Source: Sandaracinus sp964481145 (GTDB taxonomy: Bacteria; Myxococcota_A; Polyangia; Polyangiales; Sandaracinaceae). Taken from it: a stretch of 64,000 nucleotides of DNA. A program made the position numbers and the translations under genes. The DNA lies in assembly GCA_964481145.1 (NCBI GenBank), contig CAYZTA010000025.1, forward strand, positions 11,449 to 75,448. Direction: 5' to 3'. How positions within the stretch are numbered: position 1 is the first letter of the stretch; each line of letters begins with the position of its first letter. This document shows positions 50,353 through 58,204 of the stretch, piece by piece. Under the pieces are notes generated by a model. The model saw only the letters and a list, made by a program, of their open reading frames with translations. It searched no databases and was not told the origin of the DNA.

Positions 50353-52230
50353 TCAAACGATGCCTTCGATCACCTGGAGCGCGAGCTCGTAGCGACCGAG
50401 CGGCGGCATGATGTATGCGCCCGCGACCCGTGATTTGACGGCCTCCAGCATCTCACGAGCAATCGCGACGCCTTCGCGTCGTGCTTGATCACCCGTGCCC
50501 GCCTTGCGCATGCGCTCCCGAATGATGTCGGGAACACTCATGCCCGGCACCTCGTTGTGCAGGAACTCGGCGTTGCGATAGCTCGCAAGCGGCAAGATTC
50601 CCACGAGGACTGGCATCTCGAGCGGCTCGATATCGCGCAAGAAGCGATCGAGCACATCCGGATCATAGACGGGCTGAGTCATCACGATCTCCGCCCCCGC
50701 AGCGCGCTTGAGCTCGAGACGTTTGAGCTCACGAGCGTAATCTTGAGCCGCGGGCTCAGCCCCTGTCGCAAGAAGGAATTGGGTCGCACCGCCCAGCGGT
50801 TTCCCTCCCGGATCGAAACCTCGATTCATTCCGTCGATGAGCCGCAAGAGGCCGATCGAGTCCAGGTCATAAACCGGGGTCGCATCGGGGAAATCGCCCA
50901 TTTTCGGAGGATCTCCGGTGATGACGACGAGGTTGTGCAAGCCGAGCTCATGACATCCCATCAGATGCGCCACGAGACCGAGCACGTTTCGATCGCGCGT
51001 CGTGATGTGCATCAACGCCGGCATGGCGAGCTCTTCTTGAATGCGATGGCAGAGCGCGAAATTTCCCATTCGTGCCGTCGCCCGAGCACCGTCTGCGATG
51101 TTGATGACGTCCACGCCTCCCGCTTGGAGCATGCGCGCGGCGTCGAGTGCTTTTTGAGGCGAGAGGCCAGCCGGTGGATTCACTTCCACCGACACGATGA
51201 ACTTCCGTCCAATCTTCGCGCCGAGCGCGCCTTTTTCGGCGAGAGAAATCCGAGTGATGCCTGGGGCGATCGGTGTGTCGCGCAGCTCGTGCGCGAGAGC
51301 ACCTCCAGCGACATCGGCAAGGCCGGAATCCCCCGCGCCCACCATCCGTGCCGCAGCCGCCATTTGACGCACGTGCTCCGGAGTCGTGCCGCAGCAACCG
51401 CCGATACCGCGCACCCCTGCCTTCAGCATTCGTCGAGCAAACACGAGGAAATAGTCGGGCGTCGCCATGTACGCGAAGCGCCCTTCCACCCTGCGCGGCA
51501 GGCCTGCATTCGGTTGCGCGATGACCGGAAGGCCAGGTCCGAACATTTTGGTCGCGCTTTCGTAGACACCCGCAGGTCCATCGGCGCAGTTGACGCCGAT
51601 GGCGTCCGCTCCCCATTGCGCAAGTTTCTGCGCCATGTCTTCGGGTCCCGTTCCGTCGGCCATCGTCCCGAACGAATCGAACGACACCGAAGCAATAACA
51701 GGAACGTGCACCTCTGACGACAGAGTCGCGAGCGCGAGTTTGGCCCCAGAGAGCGCGAGACGAATCTCTTCTGGTTGTCGAAAGGTCTCGAGGATGAGCG
51801 CATCGACCCCTTCATCGAGCAGGACCGCCGCTTGCTCGCGAAACGCCTCTGTGAGCTCGTCATAGTCGGCGGGACGAACGCTCTTGAGCATCTTGCCCGA
51901 GGGGCCGATCGATCCCGCGACCCACGCTTTCGAGCCGGCAGCCTCTCGCGCCGCACGTACACCCGCTCGGTTGATCTCCTCGAGCTGGCCTTCGAGGTTG
52001 TGGATCGCGAGACGGAACCGATTCGCACCAAACGTATTCGTCTGAAGAACTTCGGCGCCGGCGGCCACGTAGCCGGCATGAACGGAGCGAACGAGATCGC
52101 CGCGTGTCACGCAAAGATGATCGAAGTTCTGGGTGTAGAGAACTCCGCGCTCGTAGATCTGGGTGCCCATCGCGCCATCGAACACGACAGGCCCTTCACG
52201 CAAGGCCTCGAGAAGTTTTCGCTCAATCAT
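50353..52230 (-). CDS. Bifunctional homocysteine S-methyltransferase / methylenetetrahydrofolate reductase
   Basis: The 625-residue product starts at ATG 52230. Residues 1-295 form the homocysteine S-methyltransferase domain (VVFDGAMGTQIYERG; zinc Cys in IGVNCADGP and GGCCGTTPEH). Residues about 325-625 form the MTHFR barrel (KFIVSVEVNPPAG; ITGDPPKMGDFP; EIVMTQPVYD). The fusion is like Bacillus YitJ and known Myxococcota proteins. It should make 5-methyl-THF and pass methyl groups to homocysteine for methionine. It has no cobalamin domain, so it depends on zinc chemistry. The gene lies downstream of the cytochrome-like lipoprotein gene, 55 bases apart. Confidence 0.9.
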   Translation of the reverse strand: MIERKLLEALREGPVVFDGAMGTQIYERGVLYTQNFDHLCVTRGDLVRSVHAGYVAAGAEVLQTNTFGANRFRLAIHNLEGQLEEINRAGVRAAREAAGSKAWVAGSIGPSGKMLKSVRPADYDELTEAFREQAAVLLDEGVDALILETFRQPEEIRLALSGAKLALATLSSEVHVPVIASVSFDSFGTMADGTGPEDMAQKLAQWGADAIGVNCADGPAGVYESATKMFGPGLPVIAQPNAGLPRRVEGRFAYMATPDYFLVFARRMLKAGVRGIGGCCGTTPEHVRQMAAAARMVGAGDSGLADVAGGALAHELRDTPIAPGITRISLAEKGALGAKIGRKFIVSVEVNPPAGLSPQKALDAARMLQAGGVDVINIADGARATARMGNFALCHRIQEELAMPALMHITTRDRNVLGLVAHLMGCHELGLHNLVVITGDPPKMGDFPDATPVYDLDSIGLLRLIDGMNRGFDPGGKPLGGATQFLLATGAEPAAQDYARELKRLELKRAAGAEIVMTQPVYDPDVLDRFLRDIEPLEMPVLVGILPLASYRNAEFLHNEVPGMSVPDIIRERMRKAGTGDQARREGVAIAREMLEAVKSRVAGAYIMPPLGRYELALQVIEGIV

Positions 52231-52285
52231 ATCAGACGACGCGCGTTCTCCCTCGAACGAGACGCTCCGTCCAGTCGAGCGTTCG

Positions 52286-53275
52286 TCAGGTCCCTTCTCG
52301 GCTCGCCCCCTCTGCGATCCACATGCGGATGTTCTCGATCTCGGCTTCGGTGAGGAAGCCGCCCACCGACGGCATCCTCGAGCCACAAACCCGCATTCCC
52401 GCTTCGTCGACGCCCTCGAGCTTATGGATCAAAAGCGAGCCATCCGGATCGTTCGGTACGACGAAAGGTTCCTGCCCAGCACACGCATTGGGCGCTGCGC
52501 CGGGCATTCCGTTGATGAGCGCGTCATACGCCCCATCGAAGGAGGTCATCACCAACGCTCCCCCCGCATTGCCTCCGTGGCACGCGACGCCATTGCAGCC
52601 ACCTTGCGACAAATCGGGAGCAAGCTGGCAGGCCCAAATCCACGGCCATTCTGGGCGGGGTGTGCTGCAATCCTCGGTGGAACGCCCCGCAACGACTCGC
52701 CCGACGCCTTCACACGTCATCACCTCCGTGTCGCATTGATAGGTCACCACGCAATCGGCGTGGGTAGTGCATCTGACGTCGTGCGGCGTCGTGCGCTCGA
52801 TGACTGGAGAACGACATGCGAGCCAGTTGCGCAAGATCTCATGCGCCTCGGACGTCGTGATGCGAGGAAGCGCGTTCCCGTTGGCGTCTTCGTACCCCGA
52901 TTCCGTCGGCACGAACCCTCGGGGCGGCATCTGTCCTCCGGTCACCTGACCATAAATCAGATCTCGATGCTGATGGATGATCGTCTGACGCGAGAGGAGT
53001 CGTCGTGCCCCTGCGATCGCCTCTTCCCCCGTCCCCGTGACCAAATTCGCGTCCATCTCGAGGCCACTCGGAGCGCCGAACGCGCCTGGATCGCTGTGGC
53101 ATGAAGCGCAATTCTCGAGGATCAACGCCTGCCCGCCGTAGGCCGGAACTCCATCGCTCGTTCGGTAATACGGGGTTCTTGCGAGATCTTCGTCGCAATT
53201 CGTCCCCACCGTAGGCGAACAAGCGCTGGTGCCCATCAGGACAAACAACATGGTCACAACGCTCCGAAGCTTCAT
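52286..53275 (-). CDS. Cytochrome c-like lipoprotein
   Basis: The 329-residue product starts at ATG 53275 with GGAGG 6-10 bases upstream. The signal (RSVVTMLFVLMGTSAC) is a lipoprotein type. A canonical heme c motif CASCH is near residue 57 (LILENCASCHSDPGAFG), followed by a Met-rich QMPPRGF segment. A second, spaced motif GCNGVACHGG carries five-residue spacing (C-x4-C-H), unlike canonical C-x2-C-H. A Cys-rich module (CTTHADCVVTYQCD) sits between them. It ends LTEAEIENIRMWIAEGA, the common C-terminal helix of c-type cytochromes. It probably acts as a periplasmic or outer-membrane redox protein; the second heme is uncertain. Confidence 0.7.
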   Translation of the reverse strand: MKLRSVVTMLFVLMGTSACSPTVGTNCDEDLARTPYYRTSDGVPAYGGQALILENCASCHSDPGAFGAPSGLEMDANLVTGTGEEAIAGARRLLSRQTIIHQHRDLIYGQVTGGQMPPRGFVPTESGYEDANGNALPRITTSEAHEILRNWLACRSPVIERTTPHDVRCTTHADCVVTYQCDTEVMTCEGVGRVVAGRSTEDCSTPRPEWPWIWACQLAPDLSQGGCNGVACHGGNAGGALVMTSFDGAYDALINGMPGAAPNACAGQEPFVVPNDPDGSLLIHKLEGVDEAGMRVCGSRMPSVGGFLTEAEIENIRMWIAEGASREGT

Positions 53276-53431
53276 CGGTCCTCCAGAAAAACCGCTTGAG
53301 CGTGCAGTCCGGGAGGCAACCGGGTCAAGGGACCCACCGAAATACGGCCACTTTTGGGGTCATCGAACGACACCATTGACATGAGAAGCACTCCCGCCGA
53401 GGATGGCGCGGCTCGGAGGTTCCGCTTCACG

Positions 53432-53836
53432 ATGGCCGACAAGAGCAGGCAAAAGCCGACGATTATGGTCGCCGATGACGATGTCGAGGTGTTGGCGCTC
53501 GTTACACGCCGCCTTCGCAGGATGGATGCAACCATTCTCGAGGCGTCTGATGGCGAAGAGGCGCTCAAAGTTGCGCGTCGAGAAAAACCGGACGTCGTCG
53601 TTCTCGACGTCATGATGCCTGGCATGAGCGGGTGGGAGGTCTGTCGCGCGATCCGCGAAGATGCCAACCTCGAAGGCACGCGCGTGATCATGCTGACTGG
53701 CATTGGAGAACGCTTGAACGAAATGACCTCGCCGCTCTACGGCGCCGATGATCATCTCGACAAGCCGTTCGATTTCGACGAGCTTGTTCTCCGCGTCGAG
53801 AAGATGCTCGAAAAGACGCCGTCCGAAGAAGCGTGA
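53432..53836 (+). CDS. CheY-like response regulator (receiver only)
   Basis: The 134-residue product starts at ATG 53432 (upstream in-frame ATGs at 53381 and 53354). The receiver is complete: acidic pair in MVADDDVEVL, phospho-Asp D59 in VVVLDVMMPGMSGW, Thr in VIMLTGI, and K111 in LDKPFDFDEL. There is no output domain. Its kinase is not adjacent; the Ser/Thr kinase at 55496 is of another type. It converges with the FHA/TPR gene. Likely a phosphorelay or switch protein. Confidence 0.85.
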   Translation: MADKSRQKPTIMVADDDVEVLALVTRRLRRMDATILEASDGEEALKVARREKPDVVVLDVMMPGMSGWEVCRAIREDANLEGTRVIMLTGIGERLNEMTSPLYGADDHLDKPFDFDELVLRVEKMLEKTPSEEA

Positions 53837-53866
53837 ACCGTTCGGTTCGAGCCTATTCGTTCGAGG

Positions 53867-55375
53867 CTATTGGTCTTCGTCGACGGCCTGAGCTCGTGAG
53901 ATGGCTTCGCTCCTTCGGCGAGCTTCTGCGTAGAGCGGGCTCGAGGAGCGAACCATCGGCAAAATCGCCTGATAAAGCGTGCGGGCACGCGTTGGCTCCG
54001 AACGCTCGAGCGCTCTCGCTTCGTCCATGAGACGCTCTGCTCTCGACTCACATTGACGGGCCAGTCCAAGGCCACGTTCGTGAGAAGCTTCGAGTCGAAG
54101 CGCCTGTTGAACTCGACGGCAGGCGTCTTCGGGCCGTGATGCGATCGTGTCCCGAGCAACCTCGAGATAGGACAGCACCAGCTGCGAGCGAAGACGTGCG
54201 CCATACCGACCCCCACGCACGATCTGATTGTCGATCGCGATCGCTCGTTCGAGGGCTGAGATGGACACATTTGACCCCACTGGCGCCGTTTGTGCGTTGC
54301 GATAATGAATCGCGAACTGATCGATTTGCAGCGCTCGAGCCGCTTGACCCGCTTCGCGTGCGGCGCGTGATGCACCGGCGAAATCCCCGCTCTCGTAAGC
54401 CTGAAGGGCGCGATCAGGGCCAGTACGTGCAGGCGTTTCCTCTCGCACCGGACGCGGTGTTCGACGCAACTCCCGCGTTCGAGATCGTCGGCTGTGCTCC
54501 ACATCGTCTGGGGCTTCGAGTTCGTTTGGCGATTCGCGTGTTTCCACGGGAACGGCTGGCGATTCGGATGGCTGCGCGCCTTGTGACTCCTCCGTCGGCG
54601 GTGCGACCGAAGGTTCTTCGGTCGTGAGAGGCTGCACCTCTGGAGCCGTGCTCGACGGTGTCACAGAAGGCGTCGGAACCCAACTCACAGGCCCCGGCTG
54701 TGGTGGAGTGGGCTCGATCATGAATGCAAACACGAGCGCGCCCATGAGCGAAGCGACCAGGGCAATGCCTAAGCCGGCGAGCACAAGCGTCCGTCGATCG
54801 ATGACGACAGGATTGATTTGCGTGCGAGCCGGCGGCTCCCACGTCGCCCGCGACACATCGTTGGGCGGAAACGAGATCTCCTCTCGAGGAGGGATCGTGG
54901 GCTCGCTTTCGGCCAAGGGCATCTCGATCGCAGTCGACGAAAGACCTCGCAGGACAAGCACGGTCTCACCGATTTCGATGCGATCACCATTCCGCAAGAG
55001 ATGCTTTTCGACGCGCCGTCCGTTGACGACGGTTCCATTTCCACTGCCGCTATCGCGGAGCGTGAGGGCATCCCCCTCTCGAAGGATCTCCATATGTCGG
55101 CGAGAAACAGACAAATCCGAGAGGATCACCTCATTGTCCATCCCGCGCCCCACGGTGGTTTCTCCAGGCACGAGCACGAATTCACGACCGCGATCACGCC
55201 CTGACTCGACGAACAGAATCGGCCTCGACTCGGGTGCACTCGCAATCTGTGTGCGCTCACCCAACAAGACATCGCGCATATCGACGGTGGTCGTATCCCC
55301 CGCGAGCTCACGAGATGGTTCGGAGAACTCGTTGGAAGGATGCCTCATAGGCTGTTCTTCACCATCGCTCGGCAT
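53867..55375 (-). CDS. FHA-domain protein with membrane helix and C-terminal helical repeats
   Basis: The 502-residue product begins with an acidic N-terminal tail. The FHA domain spans about residues 50-145 (ETTVGRGMDNEVILSDLSVSRRH; SGSGNGTVVNGRRV). One membrane helix near residue 200 (LVLAGLGIALVASLMGALVFAF) is followed by a Pro/Ser/Glu-rich region and C-terminal TPR-like helices (residues 340-500; ALQAYESGDFAGASRAAREA). The FHA domain would be cytoplasmic, the helical repeats extracytoplasmic. It is divergent from, and probably regulated with, the kinase at 55496; the kinase likely phosphorylates the FHA ligand (inference). Confidence 0.85.
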   Translation of the reverse strand: MPSDGEEQPMRHPSNEFSEPSRELAGDTTTVDMRDVLLGERTQIASAPESRPILFVESGRDRGREFVLVPGETTVGRGMDNEVILSDLSVSRRHMEILREGDALTLRDSGSGNGTVVNGRRVEKHLLRNGDRIEIGETVLVLRGLSSTAIEMPLAESEPTIPPREEISFPPNDVSRATWEPPARTQINPVVIDRRTLVLAGLGIALVASLMGALVFAFMIEPTPPQPGPVSWVPTPSVTPSSTAPEVQPLTTEEPSVAPPTEESQGAQPSESPAVPVETRESPNELEAPDDVEHSRRSRTRELRRTPRPVREETPARTGPDRALQAYESGDFAGASRAAREAGQAARALQIDQFAIHYRNAQTAPVGSNVSISALERAIAIDNQIVRGGRYGARLRSQLVLSYLEVARDTIASRPEDACRRVQQALRLEASHERGLGLARQCESRAERLMDEARALERSEPTRARTLYQAILPMVRSSSPLYAEARRRSEAISRAQAVDEDQ

Positions 55376-55495
55376 GTTCCGGAATCGTGAATGGTCGGAA
55401 CGGAAGGAGAGAGCCTACCATGGGCTCTCGAGAGACAACGGAGGTTGCGTGAATTTGTGGGAGTTCTGATAGACTCCATCCTCAGTTTGTCGCAT

Positions 55496-56806
55496 GTGAC
55501 AGAGGAATTGGGTCCCTACCGCGTCGTCCGGAAAATTGCGGTTGGCGGGATGGCCGAAATTTACCTCGCGCGACAGCGCGGGCTCGAGGGACTCGAGCGC
55601 ACGGTCGTCTTGAAACGAATCCTCGAGAAGCACGCGAACCACGCGGAGTTCGTCACGATGTTTCTCGACGAGGCTCGGCTCATGGCTGCGCTCTCGCATC
55701 CGAACATCGCTCAAGTGCTCGATCTTCGACGGGATGGTTCTGCGCTCTATCTCGTCATGGAATACGTACGCGGGCCGACGCTCCACCAATTGCTCGGCGC
55801 AGCGCGGAAGAGCCGACAGCGGCTGCCCGACAAACCCGCGCTCGGAATTGCGCTCGCGGTCGCAGAAGCGCTCCATTATGTGCATGAATGCCGGGACGAG
55901 CTCGGACGATCGCTCGGGATCGTGCATCGCGACCTCAACCCCGCCAACGTGGTCGTCTCCTACGATGGCGCCGTCAAGTTGATCGACTTCGGCATCGCAA
56001 AAGCCGCCACCCAGGTCTACGAGACACGCACCGGCGTCGTCAAAGGAACCTACGGATACATGGCGCCCGAGGTGTTGACGGGAGCGCTCTCCATCGATCA
56101 TCGCGCCGACGTCTTTGCGCTCGGAATTCTTCTCTACGAGATCCTCATCGGACAGCATCCATTCGATGTGAGCAACGAGCCCGGCCTCTTCGATCGCATC
56201 ATCGAAGCCCGTTATCCACGTCCCAGAGACGTGCGGCCTGATCTGCCGAGTGAGCTCGACGGGCTCATCTCTCGTTGTTTGGCGCCCCATCCGGAAGGTC
56301 GCCCCGAGTCTGTCGAGCAATTCGTGCACGAGCTCACCGCGCACATGGCCACCCATGGCATCGTGCCGACACAGCTCGACTGCGCGGAGCTCGCGCGTAC
56401 GCTCGTGCCTGACGAAGAAGGTCCCATCCGGCTCCGCCGTCCATCGACGAGCCATGCGCCCCCCGCAGCCACGCCCCAGCGCGCACGTACGGACGCGACA
56501 CGGCGCCTTGGACCGGGCCGCCCGCCTCTCGACCCAGTCCCTCCCCCTTCCTTCGTCGTCGCGCGCCTTCTCGGCGGCATGGGCATCCTCGCGGCGGGTG
56601 TGCTCGCGTTCATCGTGACGCGCAGCTCGATCGCCGACGATGCCACCCCTCCACAAGAGCATCCTCCTGTGATCGAGACGTTCGTCCCCCCCATTCGAGA
56701 ACCTGCGAGCTCACCCACGCTCGATGCTGGAAGTCTCGACGCGGGAACCCCCGACTCACGGAATGCTCCAGTCAAACGCCGACGGTTCCGGCGCGCTCGC
56801 CGATGA
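55496..56806 (+). CDS. Transmembrane Ser/Thr protein kinase
   Basis: The 436-residue product starts at GTG 55496, chosen because the kinase fold begins at GPYRVVRKIAVGGMAEIYLARQ; ATG 55391 would leave 15 bases to the divergent FHA gene. Kinase motifs: VVLKRIL lysine, HRDLNPANVVVS catalytic loop (Asn where most have Lys, as in many myxobacterial kinases), IDFGIAKAA, GTYGYMAPEV. After residue 300 a Pro-rich linker, a membrane helix (LGGMGILAAGVLAFIVT, about 360-377) and a short Pro/basic extracellular tail follow. It should phosphorylate partners such as the divergent FHA protein. Start codon is the main uncertainty. Confidence 0.87.
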   Translation: MTEELGPYRVVRKIAVGGMAEIYLARQRGLEGLERTVVLKRILEKHANHAEFVTMFLDEARLMAALSHPNIAQVLDLRRDGSALYLVMEYVRGPTLHQLLGAARKSRQRLPDKPALGIALAVAEALHYVHECRDELGRSLGIVHRDLNPANVVVSYDGAVKLIDFGIAKAATQVYETRTGVVKGTYGYMAPEVLTGALSIDHRADVFALGILLYEILIGQHPFDVSNEPGLFDRIIEARYPRPRDVRPDLPSELDGLISRCLAPHPEGRPESVEQFVHELTAHMATHGIVPTQLDCAELARTLVPDEEGPIRLRRPSTSHAPPAATPQRARTDATRRLGPGRPPLDPVPPPSFVVARLLGGMGILAAGVLAFIVTRSSIADDATPPQEHPPVIETFVPPIREPASSPTLDAGSLDAGTPDSRNAPVKRRRFRRARR

Positions 56807-56807
56807 G

Positions 56808-58028
56808 TCAGCTCCGGTAATTCGCGTTCACAGCGATGTAATCGGGTCCGAGATCGCTCGTAAAATAATGCGCGCGCCCCTTCCCCGTCCCAAGCGACAG
56901 ATGAATGGTGTACTCCGGCTCGGCGAGGACCTTCGCGGCGCGTTGCTCCGCATCTGCCCCCACAGGCATCCCACCACGAACGATCGTCTCGTCTCCGATC
57001 CGGAGCTCCGCACGATCTTGCCGAAACGGAACACCAGCACGCCCCGCCGCCGCGAGGATACGTCCCCAGTTCGCATCGCGCCCGTGGAGCGCCGTCTTGA
57101 CGAGCGGAGACGTCGCGATCGTCTCAGCCACTTTGCGCGCTGCCCGCTCACTCGCAAGCCCACTCACTTCAATCCGAGCCACATGCTGCGCCCCCTCGCC
57201 ATCACGCACGATGCTGCGTGCAAGGGCATCCAATACCCCGGTGACCGCCTCCTGCAATTGCTTCGCATCCGCGGACTCGGCGCGCACGCGACCTGCGCGG
57301 CCCGAGCTCAAGAGCAGCACCGTGTCGTTCGTACTCGTGTCGCCATCGACGCTGATCGCATTGAACGTCGCGTGGATCGCGCGGCGCAACATCCGCTGAA
57401 GACTCTTCACGTCGATGCCGAGGTCGGTCACGACGAAGGCAAGCGTGGTGGCCATGTTCGGATGGATCATGCCCGCTCCTTTGGCGATCCCGAGCACCCG
57501 GCCCGAGCCACGGGTGAGAGGCACTTCGACGCTCGCGATTTTCGGCCACTGATCGGTGGTCATGATCGCCCGTGCAAAGTCCAGAGCCCCCTCACTCGAT
57601 AGCGCGTCGCACAAAGGGTCCGTCGCCGCGATGATTTTGTCCGACGGTAGAAGTGCGCCGATCACGCCGGTCGATGCAGGGATCACCTCCTCGACGCCCA
57701 CACCGAGGCGTTCTGCCAACGCACGTGTGGTCGTACGCACCGCCTCGAGCCCCGCCTTGCCTGTGCACGCATTCGCGTTCCCACTATTGACGAGGACCGC
57801 ACTCGCTTTGCCACTTCGAACGCGGGTTTTCGCCACGGCCACCGGCGCCGCTTGAACACGATTTCGCGTAAAAACGCCTGCAATGTTCGCGGGTTCGTCA
57901 GCGACGACAGCCGCCACGTCGAGACGCCCCTCGGTCTTGATGCCGGCGGCCGCCGACGCGAAACGGAATCCAGGAACCGCGATGGGCGCATCAGACACAT
58001 GAAAGCTTGGGAGAGCACGTCTGGGCAT
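56808..58028 (-). CDS. argJ: Bifunctional glutamate N-acetyltransferase / amino-acid acetyltransferase
   Basis: The 406-residue product starts at ATG 58028; the frame extends 49 codons upstream without family match. ArgJ is made as a precursor that self-cleaves before Thr194 in KGAGMIHPNMATTLAF, giving alpha and beta chains; this Thr is also the catalytic nucleophile. Other family segments are VLVNSGNANACTGK and HGRDANWGRILAAAGRAG. It transfers acetyl from N-acetylornithine to glutamate, recycling the acetyl group in arginine synthesis. It ends two bases from the convergent kinase stop. Confidence 0.95.
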   Translation of the reverse strand: MPRRALPSFHVSDAPIAVPGFRFASAAAGIKTEGRLDVAAVVADEPANIAGVFTRNRVQAAPVAVAKTRVRSGKASAVLVNSGNANACTGKAGLEAVRTTTRALAERLGVGVEEVIPASTGVIGALLPSDKIIAATDPLCDALSSEGALDFARAIMTTDQWPKIASVEVPLTRGSGRVLGIAKGAGMIHPNMATTLAFVVTDLGIDVKSLQRMLRRAIHATFNAISVDGDTSTNDTVLLLSSGRAGRVRAESADAKQLQEAVTGVLDALARSIVRDGEGAQHVARIEVSGLASERAARKVAETIATSPLVKTALHGRDANWGRILAAAGRAGVPFRQDRAELRIGDETIVRGGMPVGADAEQRAAKVLAEPEYTIHLSLGTGKGRAHYFTSDLGPDYIAVNANYRS

Positions 58029-58204
58029 GAGGGGCGCAAACGTATCCGCGATGGAGCCACACGCAAAACGTTTGCCCCAAAAAAGAGGCGTGCTACCCCC
58101 ACCCGCTTGCCCGAATGCCGATCCCAGGCAGGTGGGAATGCCCCCTGCACGGCCGTAGTTCTTACATAATTTCAATGACTTGCTCTCTCCCTTCAGGGAT
58201 TTGT

